Made by a program: the position numbers and the translations under genes. The notes below the pieces were generated by a model, which saw only the letters and a program-made list of their open reading frames with translations, ran no database searches and had not been told where the DNA came from. Source: Bacilli bacterium (lineage in GTDB: Bacteria > Bacillota_I > Bacilli_A > RF39 > UBA660). Taken from it: a stretch of 8,085 nt of DNA. The stretch spans positions 1 to 8,085 of the forward strand of contig CAAHEM010000010.1 of the NCBI GenBank assembly GCA_900772435.1. The letters run 5' to 3'. Numbering within the stretch: position 1 is the stretch's first letter; each line of letters begins with the position of its first letter. Shown piece by piece: positions 1 through 7,596 of this stretch.

Positions 1-1
1 A

Positions 2-481
2 GACTCTGAAAAATTAGATGGTATTAGTGAATTTTATCCTGAACGTATAGCTGATAGAATTCTTGGTATGGGAGACCTACTTTCAATAATAGAGAAGACT
101 GAAGCTGAACTTGATAAAGATGAAATGATGAGTACTGCTAAGAGAATGCAAAGAGGTAAGTTTGATCTTGAAGATTTCTTAAAAACAACTAAACAAATTA
201 AGAAGTTAGGCCCACTCGAAAACTTATTAAAACTACTTCCAGGAGCATCTAAAATGGGACTTAACAATGTTAATATAGATCCTAAAATAATGGCTAGAAC
301 AGAAGCTATAGTTCTTTCTATGACACCACAAGAAAGACGTAATCCTGAGATAATAAAAGCAGAAAGAAAGGTAAGAATAGCTAAAGGATGTGGACAAAAA
401 GTAGAAGATGTTAATCGTTTACTTAAACAATTTGATCAAATGAAACAAATGATGAAACAAATGAAAAATATGAAATTTTAG
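2..481 (+). CDS. ffh: Signal recognition particle protein Ffh, C-terminal part (5' end outside window)
   Basis: This is the last 159 codons of the SRP54-type GTPase, which binds the 4.5S/6S SRP RNA and signal peptides of nascent membrane and secreted proteins and hands them to FtsY. The frame is open from base 2, so the ATG at 68 is internal. It opens with the end of the G domain (EKLDGISEFYPERIADRILG, the usual linker ending in RILGMGD), then the methionine-rich M domain: the finger-loop stretch KLGPLENLLKLLPG, the RNA-binding helix-turn-helix around ERRNPEII and RIAKGCGQKVEDVNRLLKQF, and a Met-rich tail (QMKQMMKQMKNMKF). Family members are about 450 residues, so the GTPase core lies upstream. 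The RNA-binding loop has GCG where GSG is usual, a mild change. It ends in TAG followed at once by a terminator. In many Bacillota rpsP/rimM/trmD follow ffh, but not here. Confidence 0.97.
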   Translation, partial: DSEKLDGISEFYPERIADRILGMGDLLSIIEKTEAELDKDEMMSTAKRMQRGKFDLEDFLKTTKQIKKLGPLENLLKLLPGASKMGLNNVNIDPKIMARTEAIVLSMTPQERRNPEIIKAERKVRIAKGCGQKVEDVNRLLKQFDQMKQMMKQMKNMKF

Positions 482-507
482 ATTATTGATATTCAATAAT
501 CTTTTTT
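481..507 (+). terminator. Rho-independent terminator of ffh
   Basis: A perfect 9-bp inverted repeat, GATTATTGA (481-489) and TCAATAATC (493-501), encloses a 3-base loop TAT and is followed by six T residues (502-507). The stem begins on the last base of the ffh stop codon. It separates ffh transcription from the accessory genes to the right. The stem is AU-rich, but shape and U-tract are textbook. Confidence 0.85.
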
Positions 508-537
508 ATGTTAAAATTTATTTAAGGTAGTGATTGT

Positions 538-1212
538 ATGGATGAGAAAGCTCAAAAAGAAGCACTTAAAGAGTTGGATAAATCTTTAAAAGAAAATAGG
601 AAGAAAAAAAACAAAAAAATATTAATTATATTAATAATATACATTATTCTTGTTATTGTTTATCAAACAATTATTGGAACTTTGAAAAGAGAAAATCCTG
701 ATTTCTCAGGTTTTAAATTAATACCTATTAAAGATGTTCAAACTAAAGAAAAATATGAAATAAATATTAATGATTATGATAATCTGGATATTACATTCAG
801 AAAGTTTTTAAATTTCCTATAATACCTTTCTTGTTAGATATAGTAGATTATGGTAGTGATACTACCGGTAGTGGGGACCCTATAATTATTGAGTCTAATG
901 ATAAATTTAAAATTAAATTTAGAAGTATATAAGTGTTATAAAAATAAATTTATAAGTAGTAATTGTAATAAAGAAACTAAATATTTTAAAAAGAAAGATA
1001 TTAAAATAGATGAAGTGGAGATTAGAAGAATAGGAATTAATTCAAATAAATATAATGAACTAGTTTATAAAGGTCAATTTGGAAAAGATATTTATTCTTA
1101 TGTGAAAGATACTGATTACTATTCATTAAGATTTAAATATAAAGATGGAAATAAAATATATAATGTAGATTATGGGTTTTTCACAAATATTTTACAACCT
1201 GATATTCTATAA
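538..1212 (+). pseudogene. Frameshifted single-pass membrane protein, unknown function (two compensating shifts)
   Basis: I do not recognise a family. ATG 538 sits 10 nt after AAGG (524-527). The first frame gives 94 residues: a charged Lys-rich cytoplasmic N-terminus (1-28), one membrane helix (about 29-47, ILIILIIYIILVIVYQTII) and the start of an external domain, stopping at TAA 820. Stepping back one base near 805-819 opens frame 783-929, which continues naturally as FPIIPFLLDIVDYGSDTTGS and onward to TAA 930. Returning to the first frame, open from 886, then continues as YKCYKNKFISSNCNKETKYF to TAA 1210, about 224 residues in total. Loss of one T from a T6 run at 805 and of one TA from the repeat at 925-931 would explain both shifts. 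Causes could be real decay, sequencing or assembly error, or recoding at AAATTTC (810-816). Its N-in, single-helix layout resembles the other membrane proteins here. No strong promoter was found in 502-537. Confidence 0.6.
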
Positions 1213-1241
1213 TTTACTTATAAAATTTAATATGATATACT
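1213..1241 (+). promoter_or_regulatory. Sigma-A-type promoter with extended -10 for the VWA/XpaC operon
   Basis: A -35 box TTTACT (1213-1218), a 17-bp spacer and a -10 box TATACT (1236-1241) preceded by TGA (1233-1235, extended -10) lie directly after the stop of the broken gene. Predicted transcription start is about 1248, giving a leader of about 20 nt that contains the ribosome binding site AAGGTG (1254-1259), 8 nt before ATG 1268. Box matches are 4/6 and 5/6 to consensus. The call rests on sequence alone. Confidence 0.65.
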
Positions 1242-1267
1242 AATTATGAAGATAAGGTGTTGGTTAT

Positions 1268-2838
1268 ATGAAAAAGAAAATTATCGTTATAGTAGTTGCT
1301 TTATTATTTGTTTTTAGCTTTGTTAAAGATTTTGTTAAAGAACAATTACCAAGTATAAACGATAAAAAAAGTTTTAGGATTTTAGCAAATCCTGATAATA
1401 AAGACTTTATGGAAGAACTTGTTAAATATGGAAAGAGTGAACATTTTAATGTTTATGTTGAGTATGCTGATGATTTAGAAGCAGTTGATATGTTAGAAGA
1501 AGAAAATAATTATGATGCTGTATGGATGTCTAACTCAGTGTGGCTATATATGCTTAATAATGCTAGGGTATCTAATTCTAAATCAATTAGTATTAATCCT
1601 GTAGTTATGGGTGTTAAGAAATCTAAAGCTAAAGAATTAGGATTTGTTGATAATGAAATTAAAAACAAGGATATTTTGAATGCTGTTAGTAGTGGAAAAC
1701 TTAAATATGTTATGACTTCTGTTACTAAAACAAATACTGGTCTTACTGCTTACTTAGGTTTTTTAAATTCTCTTGCTGGCAGTCCTGAGATATTAACGAG
1801 TGATATGCTTAATAATAATAATTTGGTCAAAAATTTAAAATCATTATTTAGTGGAGTAGAAAGAGTTTCTGGTAGTGCTTCATTCTTAGAAGATATGTTT
1901 GTGAATAGTAATGATTATGAAGCGGTTATTGCGACTGAGTCATCATTAATAAATATAAACAAACAGTTAGAGAGTAGTAATAAAGAAACATTATATTTAC
2001 TATATCCAAGTGATGGTGTTGCTATTAATGATTCTCCATTTGCTTATGTAGATAGGGGACAAGAAAAGTTAGAAAAATTTAATACTTTACAATCATATTT
2101 ATTAAGCTTATCTACTCAAAAAGAATTAGAAAAGCTTGGTAAAAGAACTTGGTATGGTGGAACTAATAGTAATGCTGATAAATCTGTATTTAAACCTTCT
2201 TATGGAATAGATACAACTAAATATTTAATGCCACTTAAGTATCCTTCTAAAAAGGTTATGAATGAGGCTATTGCACTTTATATTGCTGAACTTAGAAAAC
2301 CGGCTGCTGTAGCGTTCTGCTTAGATTATTCTGGTAGCATGTATGGTAGAGGAGAGAGAGAACTTAAATCCGCAATGGAATTTATACTTGATGCTGATAA
2401 AGCTAGTGAAGAAAGACTTCAATTTTCAAAATATGACAAAATATTTGTAATTCCATTTGATTCTGATAATAGAACAGTTTTAAGTGGTAGTGGAGATAAT
2501 ACTAAAAAATTAATTGAAAGAATTAATGAAGCTGATCCTAGTGGTGGAACTAATATTTATGGTTGTACAGTAGAAGCATTTAAGCAACTTGAAAAAACTG
2601 GTAAAGATTATACAAAAACAGTTATATTAATGTCTGATGGATATTCTAATATGGGAAGTTTTGATGATGTTATGAGTTATTACTCAAGTATGACTGAAAA
2701 AATACCGGTTTATAGTATTATGTTTGGTCAATCTAGTGAAGATGAACTTGGCAATTTAGCTAATCTTACTAATGCCAAAGTATTTGATGGTAGAACAAGT
2801 TTGATAAGAGCATTTAAAGAAGTAAGGAGTTATAACTA

Positions 2839-2839
<1 letters not shown>
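1268..2839 (+). CDS. Membrane-anchored solute-binding-like protein fused to a von Willebrand factor A domain
   Basis: A 523-residue predicted extracytoplasmic protein. Residues 4-20 form an N-terminal hydrophobic anchor after KKK, with no lipobox Cys and no clear signal peptidase I site, so it is probably tethered. Residues about 35-330 look like a type 2 periplasmic-binding-protein fold (SFRILANPDNKDFMEEL start, NYDAVWMSNS segment, TNTGLTAYLGF at 155-165, LYLLYPSDG late strand). Residues about 345-520 are a VWA domain with a complete metal-ion-dependent adhesion site: D353-x-S355-x-S357, T428 and D457 (MSDGYSN). VWA domains usually mediate divalent-metal-dependent protein binding; the ligand of the binding domain cannot be told from sequence. 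Similar binding-protein/VWA fusions exist in Gram-positive bacteria. It heads a three-gene operon; its TAA overlaps the next ATG by one base (TAATG), suggesting coupled translation. RBS AAGGTG, spacing 8. Confidence 0.85.
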
Positions 2840-3439
<600 letters not shown>

Positions 3440-3447
<8 letters not shown>

Positions 3448-4564
3448 AAAAGAAGGAATGGTATCAAAGATAGTTGGTGTTGTTTTACTTGTAGTTATTA
3501 TTGTTTTAGTAATAGTAATTAAGAATGGAAATTTCACTAATAAAGTTGCTGAAATTTATGGAGCAGTAGGTGGTGGTAAAGAAGACTTACTTGCTGATGA
3601 AGAAATTAATAAAATATTTGCTAAAAAGTATAAATTTAAATTTGTACAAGATTCATGGAGCAATGGAAAAACTGTTAAAGAAAGTTTGGTTCGTAAAGAT
3701 GGAAGTAAGTATGATTTAGCTTTCTTCTCTGATCAAAGATATTATGATTACTTTAAAACTTCTCCTAAAGCGGATGAAGCGCCTCGTGATTATGTAATTG
3801 ATGGTGATTTAGTACTTAATACGCCAATTGTTATTTATAGTTGGGCTGAAGTAACTGATGCATTAATTAAAGAAAATATCGTAACAGTTAAGAATGATGT
3901 TTATTATATTACTGATATGAATAAACTTATAACTTATATATTAAATGGTAAAAAATGGAGTGAACTTGGTTTAGATATATATGGTCAAGTTAATATAGGT
4001 TCTACAGATCCTGTTACTTCATCACCAGGTGCTACATATTATGGACTTTTACTTTCTATAATGGCTGGTGGAGATGTTAATAATGTAAGTATTAAAGAAG
4101 CACTTCCTAAATTAAAAGAATTTTATATAAAGAGTGGATACATGAATAATACACCTGCTGACTTATTCTCAATGTTCTTAAAGACTGGTATGGGTGCTAA
4201 ACCTATGATAGTTGATTATGAAAAAAGTGTTATTGATTTTGCCAATGCAAATCCTGATGGATGGAATCAAGTAAAAGATAAAATTAGAATATTATATCCA
4301 ACACCAACTATATGGAATAGCCACTGTATTGCAGCATTTGATGAAAATGGTAAAAAGCTTTTAGAAGCATTTAATGACAAAGAAGTTGCTCAAAGAAGTT
4401 GGGAAAGATACGGATTTAGAGTTGGTACTACCGGTGGAAACTACGATGTTAGTAAAATTAGTGGTACTATAAAAGGAATACCTCAAGAAATAACAAGTGT
4501 AACTTCTGGACTTAGAATGGATGTATATAATGAAGTTATAGATTACTTAAAAAATAATCAATAA
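3440..4564 (+). CDS. Membrane-anchored extracellular solute-binding-like protein
   Basis: A 374-residue protein beginning MFKKEGMVSK. Residues about 8-27 (VSKIVGVVLLVVIIVLVIVI) are an uncleaved-looking membrane anchor without lipobox Cys. The rest resembles a type 2 periplasmic binding protein: KYDLAFFSDQRYYDYF early, TPIVIYSWAEV at a hinge-like position, TSSPGATYYGLLLSIMAG (193-210) and IRILYPTPTIWNSHCIAAF late. Several blocks line up in order with the binding domain of the first operon gene, so the two are probably distant paralogues; this one lacks a VWA domain. No permease or ATPase is encoded in the operon, arguing against an ordinary ABC importer. Ligand unknown. It overlaps the XpaC-like gene by 8 nt and ends 21 nt before a strong terminator. 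A GTG start at 3431 would add three residues but fits the ribosome binding site poorly. Confidence 0.8.
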
Positions 4565-4585
4565 GTTAATATTTGGAGTTTAATT

Positions 4586-4618
4586 AAAACAGTATTTATT
4601 TTTTATAAATACTGTTTT
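4586..4618. terminator. Bidirectional intrinsic terminator between convergent genes
   Basis: A perfect 14-bp inverted repeat, AAAACAGTATTTAT (4586-4599) and ATAAATACTGTTTT (4605-4618), encloses a TTTTT loop. The A and T ends supply a U-tract to transcripts from either side, so it should stop both the plus-strand operon ending at 4564 and the minus-strand regulator gene ending at 4645. Confidence 0.85.
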
Positions 4619-4644
4619 TAGTTTGATAATTTATATAGTTTTTA

Positions 4645-6372
4645 TTATTCTTTTATAAGTGGTTTAAAATTTTCAATTGCTTCAATAAGTCTTTGGTTTT
4701 GTATGACAAAGTGTATTACGGGATTTGTGCTTTTTGAGATGATTGTGTAATTATTTTCAAGTGATACTATAGTTATATTTTTAAATATTTTTTCGGCTAA
4801 ATAATTTAGTTTGTAATTTTTTGCGCTTTTTGCATATTCCTTTGTTTGATTTAGATGCTCTATATATTCGTTATAATTGTAATTTATTTTTTTATTAAAA
4901 AAAATGTTACTTAATAAAAGTGATGGTGTATCATTTTTAAATTCGTTTTCTTTTATATTATAAATATAATCATATATTTTATTATTCTTCCTAATGCTAT
5001 TTATATGTTTTAGTTCATCATTCTTGTATTTTATTATTTTATTAATGTCTTCATTTGTTAGTTTATTTCTTTTTAAAATTTTAATTAATAAGTCATCTTT
5101 TATAGTGAATATTGGTAATGATGAAAGATATCTTTTTCTATTGCATATTATTTTTTCATCTTTTTTTAAAAATAATTCGTATTCTTTTGCATTATTTTCT
5201 CTATAAATTTTCATAAGTGGTTTTGCTTTTTTAAGAAGTAAATTACTTTTTTCTCTATAATATTTAACCTCATTTTTGTTTGTTGTTAGATAATACATTC
5301 CCTTATCATGGTAACCTTTAATGCATTCGCCAGTTAATGCTGACGTTCCTGATACATAATCAAGGTGATTGTAAATACTATTTTTTATATCTTTTAAATA
5401 GTAGGGTGATACTTGTCCAGTCATATAAATCGGTATCCAACTTTCAAGACCTAGCATCATTTCGTTAAATGGTCTATCTACATTATGAATAATATTTATA
5501 TGATGTCCTTTTTTTAAACACATAGCTATTGCTAACATCCATTTTTTTCCAAATTCTGTATCTTTGGCCATGTCTTCCATTGGCATGTGGCTGCACATGA
5601 AAATATCTTCTTTTGATTTAGCTAAAACTGTTGCTTTAAAAAAATTAAGTTCTCCTTCTTTCATTTCTTCTATTCCATAATAATGTTTTGTTTTTGCTTT
5701 ATAAAAAGGTATACTTGGAACTTTTAATTTATCAAATTTTATTACTTTTATATAATCTTCTAAATCAAATGTATCGAGATTATATAAAAAATCTGATACA
5801 TTATTTTTAGTTGGGGTTGTTTCACTTGTAAGCCAAGTAAGTAATGTATTATATAAATTTTCAGATGTTAATTTATTTTTTTCATTGTCAATGATTGTTG
5901 CTATACGATTTATATTATCTACATTATTACATTTGCTAAATATATAAGAACATATTTTGTTTGAAAATTCTACTGGATTTGAAGGCTTAGCTTTACCATT
6001 TTTTATTCTTGAAATATGTGATGCATCAAATACAATATATTTTGCCATTTCGTTTGTATTTATATTAAGTAGTGTTATTAAAGTATTTAGTTTATTACTA
6101 AAAGCTGTATAATCAAAGTCATCACTTGATAGTGTTGAATTAAAATCATTTGATATTTTATCAAGTGTATATTGAGTTTTATTATTTTCTTGTGCAATAT
6201 TAAAAAGTGCAGCAGTTAACTCGGTTAGTTGTTTGCTGTTTTTTAGTGGAATTCTTTCGCCATTTCTATATCTACTGATAACTGTTTGTGATAATCCAGA
6301 AACTTTAGATAGTTGTTTTGGGGTGCAATTAAGTTCTTGTAAATATATATTTAATAGGTTTTTAAAATTCAT
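4645..6372 (-). CDS. Two-HTH XRE-family transcriptional regulator with long C-terminal domain of unknown function
   Basis: A 575-residue protein. Residues about 5-60 are a Cro/C1-type helix-turn-helix (TPKQLSKVSGLSQTVISRYR, then NGERIP). Residues about 85-140 look like a second, diverged copy (NTNEMAKYIVFDASHISRIK, then NGKAKPSN). Residues about 215-390 form a conserved-looking block with the ordered segments IFMCSHMPMEDMAKD, GKKWMLAIAMCLKKGHHINI and IHNVDRPFNEMMLGLESWIP then IYMTGQVSPYYL; I recall similar blocks in XRE regulators of Clostridia but know no function. Residues 400-575 are Lys/Asn/Tyr-rich and unrecognised. XRE regulators average 100-300 residues, so this is large. The start is supported by AAAGGAG (6388 to 6382 on the minus strand) 9 nt upstream. 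It is transcribed away from the 6516 gene, a classic regulator/target layout, and an inverted repeat covers its promoter and start codon, suggesting autoregulation. What signal the C-terminal part reads is unknown. Confidence 0.85.
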   Translation of the reverse strand: MNFKNLLNIYLQELNCTPKQLSKVSGLSQTVISRYRNGERIPLKNSKQLTELTAALFNIAQENNKTQYTLDKISNDFNSTLSSDDFDYTAFSNKLNTLITLLNINTNEMAKYIVFDASHISRIKNGKAKPSNPVEFSNKICSYIFSKCNNVDNINRIATIIDNEKNKLTSENLYNTLLTWLTSETTPTKNNVSDFLYNLDTFDLEDYIKVIKFDKLKVPSIPFYKAKTKHYYGIEEMKEGELNFFKATVLAKSKEDIFMCSHMPMEDMAKDTEFGKKWMLAIAMCLKKGHHINIIHNVDRPFNEMMLGLESWIPIYMTGQVSPYYLKDIKNSIYNHLDYVSGTSALTGECIKGYHDKGMYYLTTNKNEVKYYREKSNLLLKKAKPLMKIYRENNAKEYELFLKKDEKIICNRKRYLSSLPIFTIKDDLLIKILKRNKLTNEDINKIIKYKNDELKHINSIRKNNKIYDYIYNIKENEFKNDTPSLLLSNIFFNKKINYNYNEYIEHLNQTKEYAKSAKNYKLNYLAEKIFKNITIVSLENNYTIISKSTNPVIHFVIQNQRLIEAIENFKPLIKE

Positions 6373-6410
6373 AGTATATTACTCCTTTGATAGTATTATA
6401 CTATGAATTT
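6365..6410. promoter_or_regulatory. Perfect 14-bp inverted repeat over regulator start and -10: likely operator
   Basis: AAATTCATAGTATA (6365-6378) and TATACTATGAATTT (6397-6410) are exact inverted copies separated by 18 bp. A further copy of the core, ATAGTAT (6390-6396), makes a tight second dyad ATAGTAT-T-ATACTAT (6390-6404). The left arm contains the regulator's start codon, the right arm overlaps its -10 box. Three half-sites for a protein with two helix-turn-helix segments fit an autorepression operator. If transcription starts near 6388, the right arm is not in the mRNA, which favours a DNA site over an RNA hairpin. Confidence 0.6.
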
Positions 6411-6423
6411 CGAGTGTAGTAAA
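6395..6423 (-). promoter_or_regulatory. Promoter of the XRE-type regulator gene
   Basis: Read on the minus strand: -35 TTTACT (6423-6418), a 17-bp spacer and a perfect -10 TATAAT (6400-6395). The predicted start is about 6388, the first base of AAAGGAG, so the leader would be only about 16 nt. The same -35 sequence, TTTACT, is used by the promoter at 1213. Confidence 0.65.
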
Positions 6424-6427
6424 TTTA

Positions 6428-6458
6428 TTACCATTGAAAACAATGATTTTGTTGGTAA
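6428..6458. repeat. Nested inverted repeat upstream of the divergent promoters
   Basis: Outer arms TTACCA (6428-6433) and TGGTAA (6453-6458) enclose CATTG-AAAA-CAATG (6432-6445). It lies just upstream of both promoters' -35 boxes, at 6418-6423 (minus) and 6464-6469 (plus). It could be a regulator or activator site. It is short and could be chance in AT-rich DNA. Confidence 0.35.
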
Positions 6459-6463
6459 CTTAG

Positions 6464-6492
6464 TTGTACTTTAAATAACTTCAAATTATAAT
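6464..6492 (+). promoter_or_regulatory. Promoter of the 6516/7597 membrane-protein operon
   Basis: A perfect -10 TATAAT (6487-6492) lies 17 bp after a weak -35 TTGTAC (6464-6469, 3/6 to consensus). The predicted start is about 6499, the first base of the ribosome binding site. The poor -35 suggests activator dependence, possibly by the divergently encoded regulator. Confidence 0.6.
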
Positions 6493-6498
6493 ATATAT

Positions 6499-6505
6499 AA
6501 AGGAG
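6499..6505 (+). promoter_or_regulatory. Ribosome binding site choosing between ATG 6510 and ATG 6516
   Basis: AAAGGAG ends 4 nt before ATG 6510 and 10 nt before the in-frame ATG 6516. Spacings in this window are otherwise 8-10 nt, so 6516 is preferred. The difference is two residues (Met-Phe). Confidence 0.55.
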
Positions 6506-6515
6506 AAGAATGTTT

Positions 6516-7589
6516 ATGAAGAATGTTAAATTAAATTCTATGCAAAAAAGAATAATTATAATTTCTATAGCTGCTATTACTATATTAGGATGTGTTATTT
6601 TATTTAGTAACAATGGTAAAGGAATATTTAATAACCCGGATAGTAATGTTAAAATTGTAAAATCAGAAGTTAGTAAGATAGAACTTGAGGATTATAATAC
6701 CAATGAATTTACCATAAAAAAGCCAAAAGGTTGGAAAGTTGATACACTTGGAGATTATATTCATTATACAATTAAGGTATATGACCCAAATAATTCATCT
6801 TATCAATTTTTCTTTAATATGAAAACTGAAGGGTATAATAAGTCAGAGGCTGCTAAAAAATGGCAACAAAAGTATTATCCAAATAATATATTTTCAAAAA
6901 CTAGTGTAATTGCTACTAAAGATACTGAAGGATTTTATAAGATATTTAATGATTTAGGAACTTTAAATAATACTAGTACATTTACGTTTCCAACATTAAC
7001 TGATTTTGCTGTAACGGATAATTTAGGTAAAGGTAGTTTGGGTGGAGATATGTTAAGAGCAACATTTAAAGATGCTAATGGTAAAGAGGGAGAAGGAATA
7101 TTTACTGCTTATGTATATGATGTTGGGCCTTATTATGTTTATGAAAATATAGTTTCGGGTAAAAAAATAGATATACAATACTTAAATGTATATGATGCTA
7201 TCTTTATTACTGCACCAAAAGATGAACTTATAGATTGGCAAGATACATTGAATACTATTTGTTCTTCACTAGAATTCACAGATACTTTTATAAATGGATT
7301 TAATCAACAACAAGACGCAGTCATGAAAAACTTTCAACAAATTAGAGCAATAGGTAATCAAATAAGTGATGGAATAATGGATTCTTGGAATAAAAGAAAT
7401 AAATCATTTGATATTATGAGCCAAAAGCAAAGTGATGCGACACTTGGTTATGAAAGAGTATATGATACTGAAACTAATGATATATATAAAGCATATAATG
7501 GATTTACAGATGACTATGATGGGGAAAGATATAAATCTATAACTGATGATATGTATTCACAAAAAACTAGTGGATATATAGAAAAGTAG
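6516..7589 (+). CDS. Membrane-anchored extracytoplasmic protein of unknown function
   Basis: A 357-residue protein from ATG 6516. A basic N-terminus (MKNVKLNSMQKR) precedes one hydrophobic helix (about 13-30). This contains ILGC, which resembles a lipobox, but the hydrophobic run continues past the Cys, so a plain membrane anchor is more likely. The external part has a segment (about 62-75, EFTIKKPKGWKVDT) typical of the start of small exported beta-rich domains. A long middle region follows, then a helical stretch (about 265-300) and a C-terminal block from about 305 (SDATLGYERVYDTETNDIYK, then AYNGFTDDYD) that I recall, without a name, from other clostridial exported proteins. No catalytic motif is visible. 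It is transcribed divergently from the XRE-type regulator and lies 7 nt before the next gene, so both are probably one operon controlled by that regulator. It ends in TAG. Confidence 0.75.
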   Translation: MKNVKLNSMQKRIIIISIAAITILGCVILFSNNGKGIFNNPDSNVKIVKSEVSKIELEDYNTNEFTIKKPKGWKVDTLGDYIHYTIKVYDPNNSSYQFFFNMKTEGYNKSEAAKKWQQKYYPNNIFSKTSVIATKDTEGFYKIFNDLGTLNNTSTFTFPTLTDFAVTDNLGKGSLGGDMLRATFKDANGKEGEGIFTAYVYDVGPYYVYENIVSGKKIDIQYLNVYDAIFITAPKDELIDWQDTLNTICSSLEFTDTFINGFNQQQDAVMKNFQQIRAIGNQISDGIMDSWNKRNKSFDIMSQKQSDATLGYERVYDTETNDIYKAYNGFTDDYDGERYKSITDDMYSQKTSGYIEK

Positions 7590-7596
7590 GTATTGT

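Noticed and set aside
34..267. 77-codon minus-strand open frame
   Set aside because: It lies antisense inside the unmistakable ffh coding sequence, has no ribosome binding site and no recognisable product.
852..872. GGTAGT-GAT-ACTACC hairpin as terminator or frameshift stimulator
   Set aside because: There is no U-tract after it, and it is about 35 nt from the slippery heptamer, well beyond usual stimulator spacing. It is more simply a Gly/Ser/Thr-coding stretch.
4994..5206. 70-codon plus-strand open frame
   Set aside because: It is the antisense of the Lys/Asn-rich part of the regulator gene. Its Phe/Ser/Leu-rich product is what such antisense frames give in AT-rich DNA.
6365..6410. The 14-bp inverted repeat as an mRNA hairpin hiding the regulator's start codon
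   Set aside because: The predicted transcription start near 6388 leaves the upstream arm (6397-6410) outside the mRNA. An upstream start would be needed, so a DNA operator is favoured.
6428..6613. 61-codon minus-strand open frame
   Set aside because: It overlaps the plus promoter, ribosome binding site and start of the 6516 gene. Its Ile/Leu/Phe-rich product mirrors the antisense of that gene's membrane helix.
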